Below are positions 8,868 to 17,741 of a stretch of DNA of 64,000 bases, in pieces. Both the position numbers and the translations under genes were made by a program. The DNA is from an uncultured Acidimicrobiales bacterium (GTDB lineage: Bacteria; Actinomycetota; Acidimicrobiia; Acidimicrobiales; Aldehydirespiratoraceae): the NCBI GenBank assembly GCA_951812975.1, contig CATOTC010000002.1, forward strand, positions 62,001 through 126,000, written 5' to 3'. Under the pieces are notes generated by a model. That model did no database searches. It was given only the letters and a program-made list of their open reading frames with translations, and had not been told where the DNA came from. The first letter of the stretch is position 1. Every line of letters starts with the position of its first letter.

Positions 8868-9919
8868 CAGAAGTTGTGCTCCTTCAACCGTTCGGGATCG
8901 ACGTCGGGCTCTCCGGTCGGTTCCCAGCGCTCGTAGACCTCTTCGTTCAGGCCGTAGCCGCGGTTGTCGAGGTCCCCGATGCGGTCACCGTCGCGCCACA
9001 CCATCTGAAGGCGCATGCCGACACGGAAGTCCTCGATCTTGATGTCGCGGATATCGATCCCGCCGACTGTGGAGTCTGCGCCGTCGAGGAGCACCGAACA
9101 GCGGATGTACGGCTCCGTCTCGGTCTGTCCGTGATATTGGACCGGCACGATCTCAGTGAACGATGTGACCGTGCCGACGTCGGCCACCTCCACGTCATCG
9201 TCTGGGGTCATCGGCACCCGGTTGGTGGCGTCGTAGCCGCGGCTCGGAACATGGACCTTGCCGTCGACGGGGCTTCGCTGCCCGATGATCCTGCCCTGCT
9301 GCAGCCCCTCCACGAAGCGACGGCGATGAGGCAGCAGCGGCTCTCGGATTCGCACGCCTATCAGGTGTTCGGTGATCATCACGGGCTCTGCGTCGTCATC
9401 GACTGCCGGAGCCGCAGGCAGCTCATCTCCGGGAACGAAATAGACGTCGTTGATCGTGCCCTGCCGGTCGCTACTGAAACGCACCACCACACGCATCCCG
9501 GTCGACATGGCATCTTCGGAGCCGGCGTCGACGGCATGCAGCATGGTCGTGTCTGCGCCGTCGAGTTTGATCTGGGCGAAGGCGAAGGGGTGTTCGAAAG
9601 GATGCTTGGAGGTCGGTTGAGCGACCCATGTCCAGCCGGTGACCTCCCCGCCGGGACCAACCTCGACGAGGTTCTCGGGGCCCACCGTGGCGCCGCTGTC
9701 GGGGTCGTACTCGACGGGCGGGCAGATGACCCTGCCGCCGACCTTCGTGGCGAGGATCCGTCCGTCTCGAAGGCCGGTCAGGAACGGTCCGATGATCGGT
9801 CCGGTGGTTCGCGTGTAGGGGTACTCGAGGTTGAAATCAATGTCGAAGAGTTCAGCCATACGCCCGCAGTCCACCACAACTCGCTCCGGCTCCCCAAAAC
9901 CGGGAACTGTCTGTGTCAT
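8867..9919 (-). CDS. Tandem DUF35 OB-fold protein (thiolase partner)
   Basis: Two DUF35-like OB-fold units are seen in 350 residues: the first around LRDGRILATKVGGRVICPPVEYDP with EVTGWTWV (about 45-165), the second around LQQGRIIGQRSPVDGKVHVPS with TVTSFTEI (about 205-330). DUF35 proteins normally carry an N-terminal zinc ribbon with four Cys; only one Cys is left here, so the zinc site is lost. Such proteins bind acyl-CoA and serve as obligate partners of thiolase-like aldolases. The start may instead be the internal ATG at 9862 (MAELFDIDFN); neither has a good Shine-Dalgarno site. It is coupled to the downstream thiolase-like gene. Confidence 0.78.
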   Translation of the reverse strand: MTQTVPGFGEPERVVVDCGRMAELFDIDFNLEYPYTRTTGPIIGPFLTGLRDGRILATKVGGRVICPPVEYDPDSGATVGPENLVEVGPGGEVTGWTWVAQPTSKHPFEHPFAFAQIKLDGADTTMLHAVDAGSEDAMSTGMRVVVRFSSDRQGTINDVYFVPGDELPAAPAVDDDAEPVMITEHLIGVRIREPLLPHRRRFVEGLQQGRIIGQRSPVDGKVHVPSRGYDATNRVPMTPDDDVEVADVGTVTSFTEIVPVQYHGQTETEPYIRCSVLLDGADSTVGGIDIRDIKIEDFRVGMRLQMVWRDGDRIGDLDNRGYGLNEEVYERWEPTGEPDVDPERLKEHNF

Positions 9920-9925
9920 CGGTGC

Positions 9926-11662
9926 TCAGCGGCGGCCGCGTACAAGCCGACCGGGGCGTGCTCCGGTGTCCTCGCCGTGCCTGCGGGTCACTTCGCCGGC
10001 GACGATCGTCGCCACGTAACCCTCGGCCCGCTGGATCAAGCGCCTGCCGCCGGCGGGAAGGTCGTGCACCAGCTCGGGTGTCCGCAGATTGATCGTGTCG
10101 TGATCGATGATGTTGACGTCGCCCCGTTGTCCGACGGCGATCGTGCCGCGGTCCTCCATGCCGAACAGTTCGGCGGTGTCCTTGGTCTGCTTGCGGACCA
10201 CCCACTCCAACGGCAGTTTCTCGCCGCGGTCACGATCACGGGTCCAGTGCGAGATCATGGTGGTCGGCAGCGAGGCGTCGCAGATCAGGCCGCAGTGGGC
10301 TCCACCGTCACCGAGCCCCACCACAGCCTGGGGATGGGTCAACTGTTCACGGATCACGTCGTGGTTGGAGTCCACATAGTTGTAGAGCGGTGCCATCAGC
10401 AGCGCCCTGCCGTCCTCGGCGAGGAACGCGTCGTATGCGACTTCCTCGGCAGAGACGCCTGAGGCCTCCGCCATCGCGCCGATCGAGCGCTCGCGTGTCG
10501 GCTCATAGTTCGGCGGGTCGCCCAGCACATAGAGGTTGTGGAGCATCCCGGCCACGAGCATGGCGACACCCTCGTGGACCGATCCTTGGCGTTCGGCATT
10601 CTCCTCAGCGAGGATCGCTGCGCGGACTTCGGGGCGGCGGAGCTCAACGATGCGCTCCTTGATCGGCAGGTCGGCAAGCCCCATGTAGGTGGGGCGCAAC
10701 ATGAAGGGATGCCCTGTCTGGAATCCGACCAGCACCCCGAACGGGCGACCCGCAACTTGGGGGTACAGTCTGGCGCCCTCCTCGGTGGCCGCCAGCGACA
10801 CCGCCATCTGCTCTTTCCAGAGGTCCGGCGCGCCCGGAACCTGCAACATCGCGAAGGTGACCGGTTGACCGGTCTCCGCGGAGAGCCTGCGCATCCAGTC
10901 GACTTCCTTCATGGGCGCAACCAGGTCGAGGCCCGCAGCTCCGGCCGGCGCCAGCTCGAAGACTCCGCCTCCGCCGTCTCGCAGGGCCCGGCCCAGCGCG
11001 AACAGTTCGTCCTCGGCCGCGAATGTGCCCGGCACGGGTTCGCCGTCCATCGCCCTGTGCCCGATGGTGCGCGAGGTGGACACACCCAAGGCTCCGGCTT
11101 CCACGGCCTCCTGCACGATCTCGGCCATGGCTTCGATCTCATTGGGCGAGGCGTCCTCGTTGCGGGCGCCCCGCTCCCCCATCACGTAAGCGCGCACCGA
11201 CCCGTGGGGGATCTGGGTGCCGACGTCAACGGACCAACGCCGCTGGTCGAGCGCATCGAGATACTCCGGGAACGTCTCCCAGTCCCATTCGATCCCCTCG
11301 CTCAGAGCCGCTCCAGGGATGTCTTCAACACCCTCCATCAACTGGATCAGCCATTCCTCGGTGCCTGGCTTGACCGGAGCGAACCCGACGCCGCAGTTGC
11401 CCATGACCAGGGTCGTGACGCCGTGCAGCGACGTTGGCTCCAGCGTTTCATCCCACGTGACCTGACCGTCGTAGTGGGTGTGCACATCGACGAAACCGGG
11501 TGTCACGAGCAGTCCGGTGGCGTCGATCGTGTCGCGAGCGTCGCCCTCGAGGTTGGGGCCGACCGCAGCGATAACGCCATCGGTGATGGCCACGTCGGCT
11601 GTGAATCGGTCGGCACCGGTGCCGTCGACGACGGTTCCGTTGCGGATTAGAAGATCAAACAT
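9926..11662 (-). CDS. D-aminoacylase-type amidohydrolase, copy 2
   Basis: The 578-residue product is an amidohydrolase of the N-acyl-D-amino-acid deacylase group: LLIRNGTVVDGTGADRFTAD at the start, metal-binding DVHTHYDGQ near residue 60, GNCGVGFAPVKPG near 90, and DGGAHCGLICDAS near 440. The C-terminus RHGEDTGARPGRLVRG ends the small beta-sandwich. Close paralogue of 11738-13465, with the same order of motifs and largely the same residues. Members hydrolyse N-acyl or cyclic amides with one or two Zn ions in a cytoplasmic TIM barrel. ATG 11662 has AAAGGA upstream. It leads directly into the DUF35-thiolase genes, so the substrate may be linked to an acyl-CoA pathway, but this is a guess. Confidence 0.85.
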   Translation of the reverse strand: MFDLLIRNGTVVDGTGADRFTADVAITDGVIAAVGPNLEGDARDTIDATGLLVTPGFVDVHTHYDGQVTWDETLEPTSLHGVTTLVMGNCGVGFAPVKPGTEEWLIQLMEGVEDIPGAALSEGIEWDWETFPEYLDALDQRRWSVDVGTQIPHGSVRAYVMGERGARNEDASPNEIEAMAEIVQEAVEAGALGVSTSRTIGHRAMDGEPVPGTFAAEDELFALGRALRDGGGGVFELAPAGAAGLDLVAPMKEVDWMRRLSAETGQPVTFAMLQVPGAPDLWKEQMAVSLAATEEGARLYPQVAGRPFGVLVGFQTGHPFMLRPTYMGLADLPIKERIVELRRPEVRAAILAEENAERQGSVHEGVAMLVAGMLHNLYVLGDPPNYEPTRERSIGAMAEASGVSAEEVAYDAFLAEDGRALLMAPLYNYVDSNHDVIREQLTHPQAVVGLGDGGAHCGLICDASLPTTMISHWTRDRDRGEKLPLEWVVRKQTKDTAELFGMEDRGTIAVGQRGDVNIIDHDTINLRTPELVHDLPAGGRRLIQRAEGYVATIVAGEVTRRHGEDTGARPGRLVRGRR

Positions 11663-11674
11663 TGTGGTCCTTTG

Positions 11675-11722
11675 GATTTGTACTTGGCTGATTTGTACTG
11701 GGCTGATTTGTACTGGGCGAAT
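11675..11722. repeat. 15-base tandem repeat between the amidohydrolase genes
   Basis: About three copies of a 15-base unit like GATTTGTACTGGGCT fill the gap between the two paralogous amidohydrolase genes, just 5' of the Shine-Dalgarno site of the downstream copy. Confidence 0.7.
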
Positions 11723-11737
11723 GGCGTTCTGGTCGGG

Positions 11738-13465
11738 TCAGGCAGCGGTTCCGGCTCGCACCAGACGACCTGGACGCTCACCGGTGTCGGCGTCATCCTG
11801 GCGGGTCACGACGCCGCTGACGATCGTCGCCCGGTAGCCCTGCGCGGACTGCACGAAGCGTTTCCCGCCCGCAGGCAGGTCACGGGCAACGCGGGGAGGC
11901 TGCAGCGACAGATTGTTGAAGTCGACCACGTTGAGGTCCGCTTTGGCTCCGACCTCGATCGTTCCCCGATCATCGAGACCGAAGAGTCGGGCGGTGTCAT
12001 GGGTCTGCTTCTTGACGATGAACTCGAGGGGCAACTGCTCGCCGCGGCTCCGGTCGCGGGCCCAATGAGTGAGCAGCCAGGTCGGTTGGGAGGCATCGCA
12101 GATCACTCCGCAGTGCGCACCCCCGTCGCTCAGTCCAACGACGCCGGCAGGATGCTGCAGCATCTCGCGAAGAGCGTCGCCGTTGCCGTCGGCATAGTTG
12201 AGGAAGGGGAACAGCAACAGCGCCTTGCCCTCGTCCTCGAGCAGCATGTCATAGAGCAGGTCATCCAGTTCTCGGCCCTGCTCCTCGGCCATCGCTTTGA
12301 TGGTGCGCTCGGGGCCGGGTTCGTAGTCGGGCGGGTCGCCCAGCACGTAGATCCGGTGCAGCGAACCCAGAATGAACTCCGAGAAGGGATTGTCGGTTTC
12401 GGGCGTCTCGGCCAGAATCGCCGCTCGGCGCTCCGGTCGGCGGAGCTCTGCCACCAGTTCGGGCAGCGGCAGGTCGGCTATCTCGTCCCAACTGGGCCGT
12501 TGACGCCAGGGACTCAGACCTTCGAGCCCCAGCAGGATTCCGTTGAGGCGGCCGGCGATCTGGGGGTGCAGTGAGGCGCCGGAAGCCACCGCCTCTGCTG
12601 AGCGGTCCATCAGCGCCCGCCACAGTTCGGGTTCGTCGTTGATCTGCACGAGCACGAACGAGACCGGCACTCCCGTCTCCTTGGAGATGCGCACCATCCA
12701 GTCGACCTCGGTGTGGGGGGCGACGGTGTCTTCTCCGGCCGAACCCATCGGCGCCAGTTCCAAGAGTCCATGACCCGCATCCGCGCAGCCCCTGGCCAGC
12801 GCATAGAGTTCGTCTTCTGCCGCGAACGTGCCGGGCACCGGCTCTCCGTCCATGGCCGTGTGGGCGAGGGTCCGGGAGGTCGACACGCCGAGTGCTCCGG
12901 CGGCGACGGCCTCACCGACGATCCTGCGCATCTCGGCGATCTCTTCGCTGCTGGCGGGGGCGTTGCGGGCGCCGCGCTCCCCCATGACGTAGGCGCGGAC
13001 CGCTCCGTGGGGCACCAGACAACCGACGTCGAGCCCCCAGGCCCGGCCTTCGAGACTGTCGAGGTATTCCGGGAAGGTCTCCCAGGACCAGTCGATGCCC
13101 TCGGCCAGGGCCGCGCCGGGGATGTCTTCGACGCCTTCCATCAACTGGATCAGCCAGTCCTCGGTGCCGGGCTTGACCGGGGCGAATCCGACACCGCAGT
13201 TGCCTGTGACCACCGTGGTGACTCCGTGGCTGGCCGACGGTTCGAGGACGGGATCCCAGGTGACCTGCCCGTCGTAGTGGGTGTGCACGTCGACGAAACC
13301 GGGGATCACGATGCAGCCCGCAGCGTCGATCTCACGGTGGGCCTCGCCTGGTAGTTCGGGACCGACTGCGGTGATTTTGCCTTCGTGGACTGCCACATCA
13401 CCGCGGTACCGGTCAGCGCCGGTTCCGTCGATGATGACTCCGTTGCGTATCAGTAGGTCATACAT
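11738..13465 (-). CDS. D-aminoacylase-type amidohydrolase, copy 1
   Basis: This 575-residue protein is the paralogue of the next gene downstream: LLIRNGVIIDGTGADRYRGD, DVHTHYDGQ near residue 60, GNCGVGFAPVKPG, DGGAHCGVICDAS and a C-terminal DADTGERPGRLVRAG. The metal-binding HxH and the later His/Asp residues are kept, so both copies should be active. Tandem duplication with divergence is the simplest origin. ATG 13465 was chosen by alignment with copy 2; the Shine-Dalgarno site is not obvious. The 224 bases upstream (13466-13689) hold no gene I can support. Confidence 0.85.
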   Translation of the reverse strand: MYDLLIRNGVIIDGTGADRYRGDVAVHEGKITAVGPELPGEAHREIDAAGCIVIPGFVDVHTHYDGQVTWDPVLEPSASHGVTTVVTGNCGVGFAPVKPGTEDWLIQLMEGVEDIPGAALAEGIDWSWETFPEYLDSLEGRAWGLDVGCLVPHGAVRAYVMGERGARNAPASSEEIAEMRRIVGEAVAAGALGVSTSRTLAHTAMDGEPVPGTFAAEDELYALARGCADAGHGLLELAPMGSAGEDTVAPHTEVDWMVRISKETGVPVSFVLVQINDEPELWRALMDRSAEAVASGASLHPQIAGRLNGILLGLEGLSPWRQRPSWDEIADLPLPELVAELRRPERRAAILAETPETDNPFSEFILGSLHRIYVLGDPPDYEPGPERTIKAMAEEQGRELDDLLYDMLLEDEGKALLLFPFLNYADGNGDALREMLQHPAGVVGLSDGGAHCGVICDASQPTWLLTHWARDRSRGEQLPLEFIVKKQTHDTARLFGLDDRGTIEVGAKADLNVVDFNNLSLQPPRVARDLPAGGKRFVQSAQGYRATIVSGVVTRQDDADTGERPGRLVRAGTAA

Positions 13466-13689
13466 GGATTCGTCCGTGTCGCTTGCTCGGCTGAGGTCGA
13501 TTCCACTCTAGAGGCAACGGTTGGGTGGGCCCGAATCCGTCAACGGGTCATTCGATCAGCCGGACACACGCTCATCCGGCCAGTTGGCCACCCGGCCAGC
13601 TCGGTCAGTTCGGCGAGTTCGGCCACCCCGTAGGTCCGGCCACCCGGCGGCCGCGCATCGGCAAGGAATTGGGGATTCTCGGCGACGAA

Positions 13690-14256
13690 CTATCCGACGA
13701 GTGCGTTCACCAGGCCGGTGAGGTGACGATCAAGCCGGGCGGCGGTGGCGCGGTAGACGGCCAACGGTTCGCCGACGGGGTCGTCGATCTCCTCAGCGGG
13801 CCGCCCAACGAGTTCGCCTTCGCGCATCGCCCCGACGGCCGTAATTCGTTCTCTTATTGCATTCCTGGTCGAGTTGGTTGGGGTTGTCAATCCGGACGAT
13901 TCCGAGCTTGCCGCCAGACGGGCGAACTCCGAGGGCAGGAACACTCGGGCCTTCAGTTCGCGGTCGCGTCCGATCACGGCGCCTGCGTGGATTCTGGTCA
14001 TGGCCACGACCAGGTCCACATCAAGGGAGTCGTTGTGGAGGCGGCGACTTACATGGTCGCCGATGTCCAAGCCCATTTCGGCCATGACTGCCACCGCGTG
14101 TGGGGTCGCGGGGCGTTGCGACCACCCCAGCGTGCCGGCCGAAGCCACTGAAGCGGTGACACCCGCGGCATCGAGCCGCGCTCGCAGTATCGCCTCGCCC
14201 ATCGGGGAGCGGCAGGTGTTGCCGGTGCACACCACCAGTACCCGCAACTCACACAT
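13690..14256 (-). CDS. Low-molecular-weight protein-tyrosine phosphatase
   Basis: The P-loop VVCTGNTCRSPMGEAI (residues about 9-24) contains the C-x5-R-S catalytic motif of LMW-PTP/arsenate-reductase-like phosphatases. The general-acid region near the C-terminus, normally DP, reads EIDDPVGEP. Length is 188 residues, slightly longer than the usual 150-160. ATG 14256 (MCELRVLVV) begins just before the first strand; the frame to 14307 adds an unrelated stretch. The role is probably Tyr-phosphate or, less often, protein-Arg dephosphorylation. It is divergent from the CoA-transferase gene across 171 bases. Confidence 0.85.
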   Translation of the reverse strand: MCELRVLVVCTGNTCRSPMGEAILRARLDAAGVTASVASAGTLGWSQRPATPHAVAVMAEMGLDIGDHVSRRLHNDSLDVDLVVAMTRIHAGAVIGRDRELKARVFLPSEFARLAASSESSGLTTPTNSTRNAIRERITAVGAMREGELVGRPAEEIDDPVGEPLAVYRATAARLDRHLTGLVNALVG

Positions 14257-14427
14257 CCGCCAAGCTTCGCACGCCCGGACCAGCGTCCCACCATCGACCA
14301 GGATCACGGGTGGTAACCAGGTTCAGGTGCGGTCGAGGCCTGGATCGAAGGTGCCTCAGGTCGGCTCATGGGCCAGACTGATGGCCGCAACTTGGGGCAA
14401 CTCAGTTGAGGATCAAGGAGCAGAGAA

Positions 14428-15633
14428 TTGCCGGGACCACTTGATGGAGTACGGATCGTTGAGCTCGGCGTCTGGGTCGCCGGACCCGCCGCTGGAGGCA
14501 TCCTGGCGGACTGGGGAGCCGATGTGATCAAGATCGAGCCTCTCAGCGGCGACCCGGCCCGCACCTTCCAGAACATGCTCGGCGGCGACATGCCCACCAA
14601 CCCCGTGTTCGACCTTGACAACCGCTCCAAGCGCAGTATCGCCCTGGACCTCTCCGATGATGAGGGTCTGGCGATCGCCAAGGAACTGATCGCGCAGGCC
14701 GACGTGTTCGTCACCAACGTGAGGCTCGCCGGACTCGAACGCCTCGGCTTGGACCACGAGACCCTGCTGGAACAACATCCCCGTCTGGTGTACGCGGCGA
14801 TCACAGGATTCGGTCTCGACGGCCCTGACAAAGACCGTGCGGCATACGACATCGCCGCTTTCTGGGCACGGTCAGGGATTGCCCACATGCTCACTCCCGA
14901 GGGGAGCAACCCCCCGTTCCAACGGGGCGGCATGGGCGACCACAACGCCGGCATGGCGGCCGCAGCCGCTGTCTCCGCAGCTTTGTACAGCCGTGAACGC
15001 ACCGGCCGAGGGCAACTGTGCTCGACTTCGCTGTTCCGCACGGGCATCTACACGATCAGCTTCGATCTGTCGATCACCGTGGGCTGGGGCCTCACGCTCA
15101 ATGTCGGCAACCGGGAGACTATGTACAACCCCACCACCAACAACTACATCGCCGGCGACGGCAAACGGTTCTGGGTGGTGGGCCTGGAAGCGAATCGGCA
15201 CTGGCCGCCGCTGGCGCGCGCCGTGGGGCACCCGGAATGGATCACCGACGAGCGGTTCGCGACGGCTGCTGATCGGGCGAGGAACGGGCCGGAGCTGCTC
15301 GGCGAACTCGACAAGATCTTCGTCACCCGCACACTCGCCGAGTGGGCCGAGATCTTCGCCTCGGAACCAGACTTCTTCTGGGCGCCGGTCCAGTCGCCCG
15401 ACGACCTGCTCGCGGATCCCCAGTTCTATGCATCCGGAGCCCTCGTTGAGGTACCCGACGAGTCCGCCACAACATCGATGATCGCCACACCGGTCGATTT
15501 CGACGGCACACCCTGGGCTCCGCGCAGCTTGGCCCCCAGACTCGGGGAGCACACCGTGGAGATTCTCGGCAGCCTCGGCCGTTCCGGCGATGCGGAATCC
15601 CTCGCGGCTCGGGGTGTTGTGGGCATCGCCTGA
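14428..15633 (+). CDS. CaiB/BaiF family III CoA-transferase
   Basis: The 401-residue product begins with LDGVRIVELGVWVAGPAAGGILADWGADVIKIE, the family's N-terminal Rossmann-like segment, followed by NRSKRSIALDLSDDEG and AAITGFGLDGPDKDR, where the catalytic Asp lies near residue 170. Enzymes of this family move CoA between carboxylic acids through an Asp-anhydride. The start is TTG at 14428 with AAGGAG 7 bases upstream, an unusual but well supported start. The stop overlaps the ATG of the lipoprotein gene (TGATG), so the two are co-translated. It may supply CoA esters for the neighbouring beta-oxidation genes. Confidence 0.9.
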   Translation: MPGPLDGVRIVELGVWVAGPAAGGILADWGADVIKIEPLSGDPARTFQNMLGGDMPTNPVFDLDNRSKRSIALDLSDDEGLAIAKELIAQADVFVTNVRLAGLERLGLDHETLLEQHPRLVYAAITGFGLDGPDKDRAAYDIAAFWARSGIAHMLTPEGSNPPFQRGGMGDHNAGMAAAAAVSAALYSRERTGRGQLCSTSLFRTGIYTISFDLSITVGWGLTLNVGNRETMYNPTTNNYIAGDGKRFWVVGLEANRHWPPLARAVGHPEWITDERFATAADRARNGPELLGELDKIFVTRTLAEWAEIFASEPDFFWAPVQSPDDLLADPQFYASGALVEVPDESATTSMIATPVDFDGTPWAPRSLAPRLGEHTVEILGSLGRSGDAESLAARGVVGIA

Positions 15634-16847
15634 TGTTCGGTCGGCTCGGTCGAGGCCCGCTTCTGGCAGTTGCGTGCGTCTGCTGCCTCGTCGCCGGCGC
15701 GTGTGCCGGATCAGACGGTGAGCAGTTGTCCGGTGAACCCGTTGCGAGCACCTCGACGACAGAACCCTCCAGTACCGGGGCGGTTTCGGCCACAACCACC
15801 GACACCTCACCGTCCACCGACAAGACCACGGGCACGGGTTCGTCCACCGACACGACAACAGAACGGTCCACCGACTCGGCCACAGACACAGACACGACCT
15901 CAGCACCGTCCACAGGCGCGGACACAGCCACAGGCACGGCTTCGTCCACCGACTCGGACACAGCCACAGGCACGGCTTCGTCCACCGACTCGGCCACACA
16001 CACCACGACGAACGGGTCCACCCGCACGACGCGGTCAACCGAATCAACCCCCGCTAGAACCACGGCCCCGACCGGCACAGACACGACCACCACCACGTCG
16101 CCAGGTGAGGTCGAGGTCTCGCCGTGGCCCGCGGATCCCCGAACTGCTGAGGACCGGGACTGGCGGGTGAGGATCGAGGCTTCGTGGCGACACGACACCG
16201 ACGCCTTCACCCAGGGACTGGAGACTGACGGCGGCATCATCTATGAGAGCACCGGGCTCTACGGAGAATCCCGTTTGCGTGCCCTCGAAGGCCCCGTTGA
16301 ACTGCGCTCGGTTGCACTCGATCCCGAGGTGTTCGGCGAGGGTCTGACTCTGGTCGGCGACGAGATAATTCAACTCTCTTGGCGCGAGGGCCGGGCACTG
16401 CGCTGGGGCCGCGACACCTTCGAGCCGCGCGGCGAGTTCCGCTACGACGGCGAGGGTTGGGGGATCTGTTGGGACGGAGTCGGTTCGCGTCTGTTGATGA
16501 GCGACGGCACCTCGACTCTCACCCACCGCAACAGGGACTTCGCAGTCGTGGCGACCACGACGATCCTCCGTGACAACGATCCCGTGACAAGGGTCAACGA
16601 ACTTGAATGCGTCGACGGCCTGGTTGTCGCCAACATCTGGATGAGCAACGAGATCATCGTCATCGACCCCGACTCTGGGGAGGTGCTGGTGTCTATCGAC
16701 GCCGCATCGCTGGCTGCTGAAGTCGGCATCTCAGCCGCTGAACGCCACGCGGTGCTCAACGGCATTGCCTACAACGGAGACGGCGAGTGGATTCTCGGCG
16801 GGAAGAACTGGCCCGTGCAGTTCCTGGTAACGCTGACTCTCAACTGA
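15633..16847 (+). CDS. Lipoprotein glutaminyl cyclase (glutamine cyclotransferase family)
   Basis: A signal peptide with lipobox LVAGAC puts the lipidated Cys at residue 24, so the protein is anchored outside the cytoplasmic membrane. Residues about 30-170 are a Thr/Ser/Asp linker containing 36-base DNA repeats. The rest is a five-bladed beta-propeller of the plant/bacterial glutamine cyclotransferase type: WRHDTDAFTQGLE, YESTGLYGES, VNELECVDGLVVANIW, NGIAY and the C-terminal WILGGKNWPVQF. Such enzymes convert N-terminal Gln to pyroglutamate with release of ammonia. It is coupled to the CoA-transferase gene, with no clear functional link. A decayed copy of its 3' end follows. Confidence 0.88.
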   Translation: MFGRLGRGPLLAVACVCCLVAGACAGSDGEQLSGEPVASTSTTEPSSTGAVSATTTDTSPSTDKTTGTGSSTDTTTERSTDSATDTDTTSAPSTGADTATGTASSTDSDTATGTASSTDSATHTTTNGSTRTTRSTESTPARTTAPTGTDTTTTTSPGEVEVSPWPADPRTAEDRDWRVRIEASWRHDTDAFTQGLETDGGIIYESTGLYGESRLRALEGPVELRSVALDPEVFGEGLTLVGDEIIQLSWREGRALRWGRDTFEPRGEFRYDGEGWGICWDGVGSRLLMSDGTSTLTHRNRDFAVVATTTILRDNDPVTRVNELECVDGLVVANIWMSNEIIVIDPDSGEVLVSIDAASLAAEVGISAAERHAVLNGIAYNGDGEWILGGKNWPVQFLVTLTLN

Positions 16848-16884
16848 CTCTGACCCCAAAGTGACTCTGCCGGTTCATCCGGTG

Positions 16885-17007
16885 GGCACCTCGGCCGATG
16901 AACGCCACGCCGTGCTCAACGGCATTGCCCACGACCGAGACGACAAGTGGATTCTCGGCGGGAAGAACCGGCTCCCGCAGTTTCGGGCGACGCTGACTCT
17001 CAACTGA
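16885..17007 (+). pseudogene. Duplicated 3' fragment of the glutaminyl cyclase gene
   Basis: 123 bases repeat 16725-16847 at a constant offset of 160 bases with no indel. The C-terminal reading frame is still intact (WILGGKNRLPQF versus WILGGKNWPVQF, then TLTLN and stop), but there is no start signal. A short CTGACTCTGCCGGTTCA motif flanks both ends of the copy, so slippage or recombination at this motif is a likely origin. Confidence 0.85.
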
Positions 17008-17072
17008 CTCTGCCGGTTCAGGCGGCTCGACTGATGGGCCGAGCGTCACAGGGTCCGCCTACTATCGCCACC

Positions 17073-17741
17073 GTGACGTCCAGTCAGTCTCCTCCGGGCC
17101 AGTCCCCTACAGCTCAGCCTCCTTCAGCGCACCGAGACCTGCCGCTCTATGGCCTGGACATCGAGACCGACACCACTGCCGACGGCCTTGATCCGCAGGT
17201 CGCACCGGTGCTGGCTGTGGCGCTGGTAGGTGAGGACTTCTCCGCAGTGTTCGACGGCGCAGAAACCGACCTGCTGGCCGACCTCAACCAGCATCTGGCC
17301 GATCTGCGACCTGGAATCCTGGTGACCTGGAACGGAGGGTGTTTCGACCTTCCCTTCCTCAGTGAACGCGCGGCAGTCTGCGGAGTGCCTCTGGGGCTGC
17401 GTCTGGTCCACGACCCATTGATTCCGGGCGGTAACCAGTCTCCGCAGCGCCTCGTCGGCGGGTATCGGGCTCGCTGGCACTGCCACGGCCATCTCGATGC
17501 CTACCAGGTGTTCAGAGCCGACGTCGGTGCGAGCATGGGCATCTCCTGTGCCCTCAAACCCCTCGCCCGTCTCGTCGGGTTGGACGTCGTCGAGGTCGAC
17601 CGACAACGCATCCATGAACTGTCCGACGACGAGCGCAGCGCCTACGTCGTCAGCGATGCCCGCCTAGCTCGCGCCCTGATCTGCAGGCGCGCCCAACCGT
17701 GGGCCGGGGTTGATCAGTTGCCGCTGTCGATGGGTTCGTAA
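17073..17741 (+). CDS. DEDD-type 3'-5' exonuclease domain protein (RNase H-like)
   Basis: The 222-residue product has the three exonuclease motifs of the DEDDy fold: GLDIETDT (Asp-Glu, ~residues 30-37), TWNGGCFDLPFL (Asp, ~90-101) and YVVSDARLARAL (Tyr-x3-Asp, ~190-201). It lacks any polymerase domain. It resembles predicted nucleases related to DNA polymerase B exonuclease domains. GTG 17073 is the likely start; frame upstream overlaps the duplicated cyclase fragment. Its 3' end overlaps the convergent gene by 28 bases. The biological substrate is unknown. Confidence 0.72.
   Translation: MTSSQSPPGQSPTAQPPSAHRDLPLYGLDIETDTTADGLDPQVAPVLAVALVGEDFSAVFDGAETDLLADLNQHLADLRPGILVTWNGGCFDLPFLSERAAVCGVPLGLRLVHDPLIPGGNQSPQRLVGGYRARWHCHGHLDAYQVFRADVGASMGISCALKPLARLVGLDVVEVDRQRIHELSDDERSAYVVSDARLARALICRRAQPWAGVDQLPLSMGS

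Noticed and set aside
8861-10462. 533-codon plus-strand frame opposite the DUF35 and amidohydrolase genes
   Set aside because: Coding shadow of well-supported minus-strand genes; composition is not protein-like.
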